Assembly: GCF_013167215.1 (NCBI RefSeq)
Contig: NZ_JABJWY010000012.1
Span: 82,304-146,303 of the forward strand
DNA: 64,000 nucleotides
Direction of reading: 5' to 3'
From: Sphingobacterium prati
Lineage (GTDB): Bacteria > Bacteroidota > Bacteroidia > Sphingobacteriales > Sphingobacteriaceae
In this document: piece after piece, positions 9,643 to 17,704 of the stretch
How the letters are laid out: each line of letters opens with the position of its first letter
How positions within the stretch are numbered: the stretch's first letter is position 1
Notes under the pieces: generated by a model
Told to the model about the DNA's origin: nothing
The model's input: the letters and a program-made list of their open reading frames with translations, nothing else
Databases searched by the model: none
Program-made: the position numbers and the translations under genes

Positions 9643-10141
9643 GTGCTGAAACCAGTTTATTCTTTAGCATCTTACGAGATGGTAATGTTACAAAAATGAT
9701 CTAGCAATGGCACCTGATAATATACTTTTCTATTTTCAATAAGGGCTGTGGAATAGAATAGAAAGATGCTGGGTAATGTTGTTAAGCATACTTTAAATTC
9801 TTATAAATTTAATATTAAAAATATATGAACTAAAGGTTGTATTTCGCTTTTATTTTGGTTAATTTAGTTCTAGACCTTTAAGACTGATCTGTAGTATGTT
9901 TACTACTTTTTTTGTTCTTTTTTTTGAAATAAATTTGGAATGTTAATAATTATTTTTAGAGATCAATTTTAGCGCAAGTTTTCCACAATTTTACAAGTTA
10001 ACTAGCTGATATTTATGGTTTTATTAAATATTTTATATTTTAGTTTTTTAGCTGATTTTTTTTTGTCATCTTCGTTCTCAGAGAAAGTTATCAACATATT
10101 TTTTGTCGCGTATTGTAAATCAACTTATTAACAATTTTAGA
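9643..10141 (+). promoter_or_regulatory. AT-rich dnaA upstream region with DnaA-box-like sites
   Basis: About 500 bp without a gene. DnaA-box-like 9-mers: TATTCCACA (9747-9755, minus), TTTTCCACA (9979-9987, plus) and TTATCAACA (10088-10096, plus). Boxes in this position usually mean DnaA autoregulation. It is less box-dense than 1552-1949, so it looks more like a regulatory region than the main origin, but it could be part of an origin. No promoter with both boxes was recognised. Confidence 0.5.
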
Positions 10142-11566
10142 ATGGAAAAAACGTATTCAAGTGTCTGGAATAATTGTCTTTCGATTATCAAAGATAATAT
10201 ACCAGCGCAAAGTTTCAAGACCTGGTTTGAACCTGTGAAAGCAGTCCGTTTGGAGGGTGACGTTTTGACTATTCAAGTACCTAGTTTATTTTTTTACGAG
10301 TGGTTGGAAGAACACTATGTAGGTATTCTTCGCAAGACCGTAAAGAAGTTTCTGGGAGAACAAGGTAGATTGGAATACAATATTGTAGTTGAGAAGTCGT
10401 CGGCTTCTCATCCCTATACGACTAATCTTCCATCGAATGGCAATGGGGCAGAGGGAAAGAGGCAATCTATTCCTGTGCCGGTATCTTTGAACAGAGATAT
10501 CAAAAATCCATTTGTTATTCCTGGATTAAAGAAATTGCAGGTTGATCCGCAATTGAATCAAAACTACACATTTGAGAATTTTATTGAAGGTGAGTGTAAC
10601 CGTCTTGCTCGTTCTGCAGGCTACGCTGTAGCAAACAAGCCGGGAGGTACTTCATTCAACCCCTTAATGATCTATGGTGATGTAGGTTTGGGAAAGACGC
10701 ACCTTGCCCAAGCTATCGGTAATGAAATTAAAAGAAATCTTCCCGATAAGTTGGTCATTTATGTGTCCTGTGAGAAATTCTGTCAACAATTTGTGGACTC
10801 ATTGAAAAACAATACTATCAATGATTTCGTAAATTTCTATCAGGCAATGGATGTGATTATCATGGATGATGTGCACAACTTTGCTGGTAAGGAGAAAACG
10901 CAGGATATCTTCTTCCACATATTCAATCATTTGCATCAATCTGGGAAGCAAATCATTTTGACTTCTGACAAAGCGCCTAAAGATTTAGCTGGTTTAGAAG
11001 AACGATTGCTTAGCCGTTTTAAATGGGGATTATCTGCAGATATTCAAATTCCGGATCTTGAGACAAGAATGGCGATTTTGAAGAAAAAAATGTATTCTGA
11101 TGGCATTGAGTTACCCGAAAATGTCGTGGAGTATGTAGCAACACAGATCGATAACAGTGTTCGTGAATTGGAGGGGGCAATGGTTTCTCTATTGGCTCAA
11201 TCAACATTGAACAAAAAGGAAATTGATTTGGGATTGGCTAAATCGATGTTGAAGAATTTTGTGAAAAATACACACAAGGAAATTTCAATGGATTTTATTC
11301 AGAAACTAGTTTGTGAATACTTTGAAGTTCCTGTGGACATGGTAAAGTCAAAGGTCAGGAAACGTGAAATCGTGCAGGCCAGGCAAATTTCGATGTATTT
11401 AGCAAAAGCCCACACAAAATCTTCACTTAAATCGATTGGCGCATTCTTTGGAGGAAGAGATCATTCAACAGTCATCTATGCCTGTCAAACCGTTGAGGAT
11501 TTAATTGAAACTGACAAGAAATTTAAGACTTATGTCAGCGACATTATGAAGAAGTTAAAATCTTAA
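10142..11566 (+). CDS. dnaA: Chromosomal replication initiator DnaA
   Basis: ATP-dependent initiator that binds DnaA boxes and opens the origin. From the ATG at 10142 it is 474 aa. Domain I (1-80, begins MEKTYSSVWNNCLSIIK), a linker (about 85-140), AAA+ domain with Walker A GDVGLGKTH (179-187), Walker B IIMDDVHNF (239-247) and SRF arginine region (291-293), and domain IV with the DNA-binding signature GGRDHSTV (437-444). The frame stays open upstream to a TTG at 10103, but the ATG gives the normal N-terminus. dnaN is not adjacent: it lies 6.1 kb away. Confidence 0.97.
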   Translation: MEKTYSSVWNNCLSIIKDNIPAQSFKTWFEPVKAVRLEGDVLTIQVPSLFFYEWLEEHYVGILRKTVKKFLGEQGRLEYNIVVEKSSASHPYTTNLPSNGNGAEGKRQSIPVPVSLNRDIKNPFVIPGLKKLQVDPQLNQNYTFENFIEGECNRLARSAGYAVANKPGGTSFNPLMIYGDVGLGKTHLAQAIGNEIKRNLPDKLVIYVSCEKFCQQFVDSLKNNTINDFVNFYQAMDVIIMDDVHNFAGKEKTQDIFFHIFNHLHQSGKQIILTSDKAPKDLAGLEERLLSRFKWGLSADIQIPDLETRMAILKKKMYSDGIELPENVVEYVATQIDNSVRELEGAMVSLLAQSTLNKKEIDLGLAKSMLKNFVKNTHKEISMDFIQKLVCEYFEVPVDMVKSKVRKREIVQARQISMYLAKAHTKSSLKSIGAFFGGRDHSTVIYACQTVEDLIETDKKFKTYVSDIMKKLKS

Positions 11567-11595
11567 TGTCGACTGATATCGAGTTAAAGTAAAAA

Positions 11596-11622
11596 GGTTG
11601 TCTATCTGGACAGCCTTTTTTT
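11596..11622 (+). terminator. Terminator after dnaA
   Basis: GGTTGTC (11596-11602), loop TATCTG, GACAGCC (11609-11615) with one G-T pair, preceded by five A and followed by seven T. Confidence 0.8.
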
Positions 11623-11649
11623 GTAACCATGGAGGATGATATAATAAAA

Positions 11650-11683
11650 AACCTCTGAATATGCCTAAGCATATTCAGAGGTT
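11650..11683 (-). terminator. Terminator of the small exported-protein genes
   Basis: A 15-bp perfect stem (11650-11664 with 11669-11683) with loop CTAA. On the minus strand it is followed by a T-rich run (TTTTTTATTAT). It shares the 12-mer GAATATGCCTAA with the hairpin at 14923. Confidence 0.8.
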
Positions 11684-11713
11684 TAATACATTCCTCTTAA
11701 TTGAGTAAAATGA

Positions 11714-12124
11714 TTATTGTTGTTGATTGCTGTTTTCGTTATTATTTTCCTTTTGTTCTGTTGGTGGTGTTGGGGTTGGGGGAATGTCTACCGCTGGCCG
11801 CTCTTCAATATATTTTTGAAAGGCTGCTTTTTGCTCATCAGTCAATAATAGCGCAATTTTGCTATCTGATTCACCCTGGAGTTTTGTAATGCTTTCTTTT
11901 TTTACCTCAGGAGTTGTGGTAGAATCCTGTATAAGCGCCGCTACTGCCTTTTCTTGATCCAATACAATTGTTGATACGGCTGTTTTTTGTTCGTCATTCA
12001 ACGTAAGCTTTGTGACCAATTCGGTCACAACTTTGGTTGCATTTTCTTCTGGAGTCGTTTGCTGTGCGAAGGTGAGACTCATTGCCAGAAAAAATCCTAG
12101 ACCGGTTAAAAATAACTTTTTCAT
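11714..12124 (-). CDS. Small exported protein, Spy/CpxP-like (paralog 1)
   Basis: Unknown function. 136 aa. Signal peptide at 1-20 (MKKLFLTGLGFFLAMSLTFA, cleavage before QQ), so exported to the periplasm. The mature part is helical and charged with LTLNDEQK and LLTDEQKAAFQKYIEERPA, which resemble the LTxxQ repeats of the Spy/CpxP periplasmic stress family; the tail is Pro/Asn/Gln-rich (PPTPTPPTEQKENNNENS). It is the last of three paralogs and lies 57 bp after paralog 2, probably in one transcript with it. The Spy-like reading is inference from short motifs. Confidence 0.8.
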   Translation of the reverse strand: MKKLFLTGLGFFLAMSLTFAQQTTPEENATKVVTELVTKLTLNDEQKTAVSTIVLDQEKAVAALIQDSTTTPEVKKESITKLQGESDSKIALLLTDEQKAAFQKYIEERPAVDIPPTPTPPTEQKENNNENSNQQQ

Positions 12125-12181
12125 GATGTTTAATTTTAGATGAAATTATTCAATGAATTTATTAGCGTCTGTTTTTTTTGT

Positions 12182-12568
12182 TTAATTCGTACTGGATTCT
12201 GTTTTAGAAGGTTCAGTAGGTGTAGGGACAGATTTTGCCGGGCGTTCGGCAATTACCTTCTGATAGATGGTTTTTTGATCTTCCGTCAGTAATTGACTCA
12301 CTTTGCCGTCTACTTCTGTTTGAATTTTATTGAGGGTTTCACCTTTTGCAGCCGCAGTGGAAGTACTGTCTTTTAAAATTGTTTCTTCTGCTTTTGCTTG
12401 ATCCAATAGAATGGAGGATATGGCAGTCTTCTGCTCATCGTTCAGATTTAGCTTCTGTACCAGCTCGGTAGTGGCTTTTGCCGCAGTTTCCTCTGGTGTG
12501 ACCTGTTGGGCAAATGTTAGGCTAAGTGCCAGACACATCCCTATACCTGTTAAAATTAGCTTTTTCAT
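12182..12568 (-). CDS. Small exported protein, Spy/CpxP-like (paralog 2)
   Basis: Unknown function. 128 aa from the ATG at 12568, chosen because it begins a proper signal peptide (MKKLILTGIGMCLALSLTFA); the frame is open a further 25 codons upstream without one. It aligns along its length with paralog 1: KLNLNDEQKTAISSILLDQ against KLTLNDEQKTAVSTIVLDQ, and LLTEDQKTIYQKVIAERPA against LLTDEQKAAFQKYIEERPA. This points to a tandem duplication. The C-terminus is short and Ser/Thr/Pro-rich. Confidence 0.8.
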   Translation of the reverse strand: MKKLILTGIGMCLALSLTFAQQVTPEETAAKATTELVQKLNLNDEQKTAISSILLDQAKAEETILKDSTSTAAAKGETLNKIQTEVDGKVSQLLTEDQKTIYQKVIAERPAKSVPTPTEPSKTESSTN

Positions 12569-12906
12569 ATCTATTGTATTTAAAAAGTTACAACTATGAT
12601 GTCTTGCTATAAAAACTATCAAAGTCAATTTATATTGTATCAAGTATGTTACTTTAACAAATTTTTAACGCTATTCACCATTATAAATGATTTAAAATCA
12701 TGTGTATATTTTTTTTATGTAAGATATAAAACTGCTTGTTTTAAATAAGTGCAAGTATAGATGACAGATAAGAGGAATCAATGGTCGATTGGCCCGGAGA
12801 AATGCGCTTACAAGGCTTAATATGGATGTCTATGGTCATGCAACATTATGGATATGTTATGGAGATTAATAGCCAGTGCATATTTTAATTGATAAATCCA
12901 TAAAAA
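12569..12906. other. Intergenic region between small exported-protein genes
   Basis: About 340 bp that must hold the promoter for paralogs 2 and 1. I see no open frame of note and no promoter with both Bacteroidetes boxes; TGACTTTG on the minus strand, close to the start of paralog 2, is a near match to the -7 box. The stretch 12770-12890 is less AT-rich but has no recognisable feature. Confidence 0.4.
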
Positions 12907-12930
12907 AGGTCGGTTATTTCTATCCGACCT
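12907..12930 (-). terminator. Terminator of paralog 3
   Basis: AGGTCGG (12907-12913) and CCGACCT (12924-12930) with a 10-nt loop; the A-run at 12902-12907 is a T-run on the minus strand. Confidence 0.8.
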
Positions 12931-12941
12931 ATTCATGCAAA

Positions 12942-13310
12942 CTAGTTTGCTGAACGTTTAGACATTCTATCCCTCATTTTTTCTTGCTGCTCATCAAATA
13001 ATTTGACTTGATCTGGAGTGAGCCAAGATTTTATTTTAGTTGCCTGCGCTTCTTGGAGTTGTTTAATTTTTTCCATATTGGCTTTTCGGTCGCCACCATC
13101 ATTTTTTAGTGTTGCGCGCTGTTGGGCATTGGCTAATGTAAGATTATAGATGGAATCTTTTTGTACTTGATTAAGTGTAAGTAATTTGTCCAAGTGTTCT
13201 ACACGCATCTTCGCCTGTTCTTCGGGGCTACGTTGTTGACGCTGCTGCGCAAAGGCTACGGTTGTCGCCAAAAATAGGCTACTTATTACCATTAAAGTTT
13301 TCTTTTTCAT
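12942..13310 (-). CDS. Small exported protein, Spy/CpxP-like (paralog 3)
   Basis: Unknown function. 122 aa. Signal peptide MKKKTLMVISSLFLATTVAFA then QQRQQRSPEEQAKMRVEHL. It has the same plan as paralogs 1 and 2 but is more diverged and more basic: LLTLNQVQKDSIYNL and SWLTPDQVKLFDEQQEKMRDRM occupy the LTxxQ-like positions. It has no proline tail. It has its own terminator, so it is transcribed apart from the other two. A periplasmic metal or stress sensor/chaperone role would fit the Spy/CpxP family, but only short motifs support that. Confidence 0.8.
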   Translation of the reverse strand: MKKKTLMVISSLFLATTVAFAQQRQQRSPEEQAKMRVEHLDKLLTLNQVQKDSIYNLTLANAQQRATLKNDGGDRKANMEKIKQLQEAQATKIKSWLTPDQVKLFDEQQEKMRDRMSKRSAN

Positions 13311-13392
13311 CGTTTTATGTTTTAAGTTTATTTTCCTTATTGAATATAAATTTGACGAAAAAGTTTACGAAAATAGTAGTCCTTAACAAAAT

Positions 13393-14442
13393 TTAAGGTT
13401 GATTAACACTTAATGCGACTGTATCACTTAAAATATTACAAAATTGAATACTTTGCTGTAAATCATTAAATTTAAACCCTATCGGCAGGTAAACGAGTTC
13501 TATTGTATCGAATAGTGCTTTATATGGTTTTAGCCGCTGATAGTCCTTCTCCGTGGTCAATATTATTTTATTGGTACTATTTAGGGATTGGAATGTTTTA
13601 ATGATACGGTCAATTTCTGCGTCGGTAAATGTATGGTGATCCCGAAAAGAAATATGGCGGACTGACTTTGCTTTTTTGATAATATAGTCTGCTAATGGCT
13701 GCGGTTTGGCAATCCCTGTCACTAAAACGATATCTTTACCTTCGATATCAATATGTTTTCCATCACTATTAACTGGTTCGAAATAGGTTATATGGCTAAA
13801 TGCAATTAGGGCTTTTTTGTTATACCGGCGCAGTTTTTTCTCAATATCAACCTTGTGTTTATCAGAAATATTGACTGGACACTTTGTAATGACAATGATT
13901 TGCGCCCGTTTAGATTCAATAAGTAAGTCCCTGAAATTTCCCGCAGGAAATACAATCATAGGTTGTGAAAAAGATCGAAAATCGAATAAGAGTATATTAA
14001 ATAAAGGCGATAATTTTCGATGTTGATAGGCATCATCCAAGATAATAAGCTGATGATCTGCCTGTAGTTTTTCTATGCCTGTAGATCGATCTTCACATAC
14101 GGCTACGGTAACATTTGGAAGCTTGTTTTTGAACTGTAATGGCTCATCGCCCACATCTAGCGCTAAAGAATCTGTCTCCACCATTCGGAATCCTTTCGTG
14201 TTTCGACCATAGCCCCTGCTGAGGATTGCGACATTATACTTGTCGCTAAGATAGGAGACAACAAATTCGGTCATAGGACTTTTTCCCGTACCACCAACCG
14301 CTAAGTTGCCAATGACAATGGTAGGTATATCGAAAGATCGAACCGGTAGTATGTGAAAATCATAGAGCCGATTTCTTAACCATACGACTACAGCATAGAT
14401 CAGGGAAAAAGGAAGGAGGAAATATCGTAAAAAGGTCCACAT
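13393..14442 (-). CDS. lpxK: Tetraacyldisaccharide 4'-kinase
   Basis: Phosphorylates the 4' position of the lipid A precursor at the inner membrane. 349 aa. An N-terminal hydrophobic segment (about 5-22) anchors it; the P-loop GNLAVGGTGKSP is at 45-56, followed by ILSRGYGRNTKGF, VGDEPLQF and LDDAYQHRKL, all LpxK hallmarks. Its start codon overlaps the gldH stop (TAATG), so the two are translationally coupled. Last gene of the holB-ricT-gldH-lpxK operon. No obvious terminator after it. Confidence 0.95.
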   Translation of the reverse strand: MWTFLRYFLLPFSLIYAVVVWLRNRLYDFHILPVRSFDIPTIVIGNLAVGGTGKSPMTEFVVSYLSDKYNVAILSRGYGRNTKGFRMVETDSLALDVGDEPLQFKNKLPNVTVAVCEDRSTGIEKLQADHQLIILDDAYQHRKLSPLFNILLFDFRSFSQPMIVFPAGNFRDLLIESKRAQIIVITKCPVNISDKHKVDIEKKLRRYNKKALIAFSHITYFEPVNSDGKHIDIEGKDIVLVTGIAKPQPLADYIIKKAKSVRHISFRDHHTFTDAEIDRIIKTFQSLNSTNKIILTTEKDYQRLKPYKALFDTIELVYLPIGFKFNDLQQSIQFCNILSDTVALSVNQP

Positions 14443-14906
14443 TACTTTGGTATTACTGTCAAGCCAACATCTGTAATTTCCTGCAATGGATTTTCCCGCA
14501 TGTTCTGTTCAATGGATATCATATACAACCCAGTGTCTGGAAATACATAATCTTTATGGATGATAGCTTGTTGATTGTAAAGACTACCTGATGATTTTCC
14601 GGACCACTTCCCATCGGATTTTGCTAATTTAATTTCCTTACGGAAAGTAAGTGTTTTCTTATTAGGGGCCTGTTGGTAAATCAACACAAAGAGATTAGAA
14701 AAAGTATATTCAGGTGTATGGCGTACATCCATAAATACATCGTATTTCTTCGTGTTATCACTGATATGAAATTGAAAACTTGGACGCGAGGTGTATAACC
14801 AAGTCTTATTTTCGATTGGTTTATTCTCATTTAAAATAGCGGTCTGGTCGCAAGATGCCCATAAACCGATACATAAAGTTCCAAAAAGAAAAGCCTTTAT
14901 TTTCAT
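14442..14906 (-). CDS. gldH: Gliding motility lipoprotein GldH
   Basis: Outer-envelope lipoprotein first found as needed for Flavobacterium gliding; present also in many non-gliding Bacteroidota. 154 aa. Lipoprotein signal ending ...IGLWASC with C19 as the lipidated residue. The body has DVFMDVRHTPEYTFSNLFV, GKWSGKSSGSLYN and the closing GLYMISIEQNMRENPLQEIT-DVGL pattern typical of GldH. It follows ricT by 53 bp (with a hairpin in between) and overlaps lpxK by one base. Whether this organism glides cannot be read from this gene alone. Confidence 0.9.
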   Translation of the reverse strand: MKIKAFLFGTLCIGLWASCDQTAILNENKPIENKTWLYTSRPSFQFHISDNTKKYDVFMDVRHTPEYTFSNLFVLIYQQAPNKKTLTFRKEIKLAKSDGKWSGKSSGSLYNQQAIIHKDYVFPDTGLYMISIEQNMRENPLQEITDVGLTVIPK

Positions 14907-14922
14907 TTTAAATCTATAAATA

Positions 14923-14956
14923 GAATATGCCTAACATTTTAAAATTAGGCATATTC
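14923..14956. other. Hairpin between ricT and gldH
   Basis: GAATATGCCTAA (14923-14934) pairs with TTAGGCATATTC (14945-14956) across a 10-nt loop. There is no clear T-run after it on the minus strand, so within this operon it is more likely an RNA processing or stability element than a full terminator. It shares GAATATGCCTAA with the terminator at 11650. Confidence 0.55.
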
Positions 14957-14959
14957 GTT

Positions 14960-16342
14960 TTATTCTGGTTTTGAGGCAGTATTGTTATTGTTGCCTCTGT
15001 TTTTATTTCTATGCCGATTAAAGCGTTTTTTTGGTCTATTATTTTGACCTTCTTTATTTTCTTTGCCTGCCGTTGCCGTACCTGTACTGTCTGGATTGCT
15101 CTGCTGTTTAGCTACCGCCTGTTTTGGTGGATTTTGTTCAGCTTTATCATTTTTCTGACCAGCTTTATTTTCCGGTTTGGGATTATTGCCCTTTGTTTTC
15201 CGTTTTTTCTTTCTTTTGTTCCGGTCATCCAGGCGTGTTAAGCTATCTTGGCCGACTACATTTTCGTAGTCGTAATTGACAATTTTTTCTTCCCGGATAT
15301 CTTCGGTTTCTATTACGCTTGATATGGCTTCTGGTTTAATGCCCTGCTTATTCATTTCGACAAGTTCTTTGACTTGTTGAACCGGCATTGCAATCCAATT
15401 TTCTGCCCCTGGGAAAGAAAACCACATCATTTTTTTGAAGATATCGGTTTTTTGAAGATAGGCTACACCTTTAAGTGTTTCAATACGGTCAATATTGTTA
15501 GGAATATCTTTCAGCGCATCCATATAACTATCCAATTCGTAATTGAGACAGCATTTCAATTTACCACATTGCCCTGCGAGCTTTAACGTATTCAACGATA
15601 GATTCTGATAGCGCGCTGCTGAGGTGGATACGGTTTTAAAATCCGTCAGCCAGGTAGAGCAACAAAGCTCACGGCCACAGGATCCGATACCGCCAAGACG
15701 GCTTGCCTCCTGGCGCATACCAATCTGGCGCATTTCGATCCGTATACGGAATGCTTCGGCCATTTTCTTGATCAATTCACGAAAATCCACACGGCCTTCA
15801 GCGGTATAATAAAACGTCGCTTTTGTTTTATCGCCCTGATAGTCTACATCAGAAATTTTCATTGATAAGCCTAGATCCAAAGCAAGTTTACGTGCTTTAT
15901 GCATGGTTTCCCATTCAAGATCTTTTGCTGCATTATACTTTTCTACATCCACTTCATTTGGCTTCCGATAGATCTTTTTTGTGACCGATTCTGCGGTAAC
16001 ATTGTTCTTTTTCAATTGCAGCCGAACCAATTCACCCGTCAAAGAAACGTGGCCAACGTCATATCCTCCCGTTGAGGGCTCTACAACGACCATTTCTCCC
16101 ATCTCAAGGTATAGGTTGTCTACATTAATAAAGAAATCTTTTCGAGATCCCTTGAATCGTATTTCTACGATATTGAATGGTTTATAGTTTGATGGCATAT
16201 CCATATCGGAAAGCCAGTCATATACATCTAATTTATTACATCCGCTAGTCATGCAAGAGCCATTATTTTGGCATCCTGCCGGTGTTCCACTTGCCGTGGT
16301 AGTACCGCAACCTCCGCCGGATGAGCAACTGCCACATCCCAT
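14960..16342 (-). CDS. ricT: PSP1-domain protein RicT (YaaT homolog)
   Basis: Homolog of Bacillus RicT/YaaT, part of an Fe-S-containing complex that influences RNA processing; the role in Bacteroidota is not established. 460 aa. The PSP1 core lies at about 60-310, with FYYTAEGRVDFRELIKKMA, GSCGRELCCSTWL and GQCGKLKCCLNYE. Odd features: an N-terminal tail with six Cys in 35 residues (3, 6, 12, 24, 30, 35), and from about 375 a Lys/Asn/Gln-rich low-complexity tail ending KNRGNNNNTASKPE. It is 10 bp downstream of holB in the same operon. Confidence 0.9.
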   Translation of the reverse strand: MGCGSCSSGGGCGTTTASGTPAGCQNNGSCMTSGCNKLDVYDWLSDMDMPSNYKPFNIVEIRFKGSRKDFFINVDNLYLEMGEMVVVEPSTGGYDVGHVSLTGELVRLQLKKNNVTAESVTKKIYRKPNEVDVEKYNAAKDLEWETMHKARKLALDLGLSMKISDVDYQGDKTKATFYYTAEGRVDFRELIKKMAEAFRIRIEMRQIGMRQEASRLGGIGSCGRELCCSTWLTDFKTVSTSAARYQNLSLNTLKLAGQCGKLKCCLNYELDSYMDALKDIPNNIDRIETLKGVAYLQKTDIFKKMMWFSFPGAENWIAMPVQQVKELVEMNKQGIKPEAISSVIETEDIREEKIVNYDYENVVGQDSLTRLDDRNKRKKKRKTKGNNPKPENKAGQKNDKAEQNPPKQAVAKQQSNPDSTGTATAGKENKEGQNNRPKKRFNRHRNKNRGNNNNTASKPE

Positions 16343-16352
16343 AGTTTTCTAT

Positions 16353-17495
16353 TTATATATATTGAGTTCCTTTCGGAAACGTTTTGTATTTGTATATTAA
16401 TGTTAACTGCAAAGATAAATCTAAAAATAATATTTTGGGATTTGCATTTCTTTCTACAAAATAGTGCGTTTCCTCAAATAGATTTATTGTTGCTTCAATT
16501 TGTTCTACTGTGTAATGTACTGCAAATTTTTGGACAAAATCCAATTCTTTTACAGGTAAAAATACAAGACTGGAGAGGCCTTCCTTAATTAAAATAATCT
16601 GTCGCATCATGCTGATTGCATAAAAAAGAAAGCTTTTCTGATTTTCACGACCCATTTTGGATAAATCCTCTTCCACTAAAGAGATCATATTTGTGCCAGC
16701 ATCTGATACGATAAATCGCAGCCAGTTAACTAAAATTCCAAAATGGTTATTCGTCTGTGTACTTAGTTGATTAAGTGCTTCCTGCAAGTTTCCATCTGCT
16801 ATAAAAGCTATTTCGGATGCTTCCTGATCAGAAAGTTGATGCGTTGTTTTCAAATATTGTGCGACTTCAGCATGGTCTAATTTTTTTATTTTGACCAACT
16901 GTGTCCGTGAAATAATGGTATTTAAAATTTTATCTTGATTTTCTGCAACAAGAATAAATAAGGTTTTTTCGGGTGGCTCTTCAATCAATTTTAATAAAGC
17001 GTTGCCTTGGGTATCCAAGTATTCGGGCAACCACATGATCAAAACTTTATATTCAGCCTCAAAAGCTTTAAGGCTCAATTTCTTGATGATACCATGTGCT
17101 TCGGCAATATTAATATTAACCTGTTTATTATCCGCGTCCAACTGATTTCGCCAGTATTCCAATCCCATGTAAGGATTGGTTAAAAAGGACTTTCGCCAGC
17201 TTTCAGCGTAGTCAGCTGCTGTATCTTCTTTGTGTTTGGCTATAAACGGATAAGACATGTGCAAATCTGGATGAATCAGCTTGCTATATTTTCGACAAGA
17301 TGGACATTCGCCGCAACTATCCGTAGCGTGTTTATTTTCACAGTTTAGAAATTGGGCATAGGCATATGCCAGCGCAAGGCTTCCTGAGCCCTCTGGGCCC
17401 AAAAATAATTGTGCATGGCTCACACGGTTTTCATGAACCGTATGAACAAGATGTTCTTTGATGTCTTTATGCCCAATGATATCTTTAAACTGCAT
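16353..17495 (-). CDS. holB: DNA polymerase III subunit delta'
   Basis: Clamp-loader subunit. 380 aa. AAA+ fold with SHAQLFLGPEGSGSLALAYA: the P-loop position reads GPEGSGSL (33-40) and lacks the catalytic Lys, as expected for a delta' that does not hydrolyse ATP. Zinc motif CGECPSC (C61, C64, C67), LLKLIEEPPEKTLFILVA and the SRTQ (SRC-like) motif follow. First gene of the operon; divergent from dnaN with 209 bp between. A minus-strand TACATTTG -7-like box lies about 20 bp upstream of the ATG. Confidence 0.92.
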   Translation of the reverse strand: MQFKDIIGHKDIKEHLVHTVHENRVSHAQLFLGPEGSGSLALAYAYAQFLNCENKHATDSCGECPSCRKYSKLIHPDLHMSYPFIAKHKEDTAADYAESWRKSFLTNPYMGLEYWRNQLDADNKQVNINIAEAHGIIKKLSLKAFEAEYKVLIMWLPEYLDTQGNALLKLIEEPPEKTLFILVAENQDKILNTIISRTQLVKIKKLDHAEVAQYLKTTHQLSDQEASEIAFIADGNLQEALNQLSTQTNNHFGILVNWLRFIVSDAGTNMISLVEEDLSKMGRENQKSFLFYAISMMRQIILIKEGLSSLVFLPVKELDFVQKFAVHYTVEQIEATINLFEETHYFVERNANPKILFLDLSLQLTLIYKYKTFPKGTQYI

Positions 17496-17704
17496 ACACT
17501 ATTGCTATTATACAAATGTAATAAATATTGTGATTTATCAGGGCGTATTTGTTTTCTATACTTTTGAAAGCGTGCTTATTAATTGAAATACAATTGCTTA
17601 ATTAAGTGCTATAAATCTTTGTATGTGGAAAGAAAGGCGTTTACAAAACGGAAAAATATTGATTAATTTGTGTATTATTGCACATAATAATTAGTAATTA
17701 GGAA

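Noticed and set aside
10103..10141. TTG start giving a longer DnaA
   Set aside because: The ATG at 10142 yields the usual DnaA N-terminus; the 13 extra residues have no counterpart.
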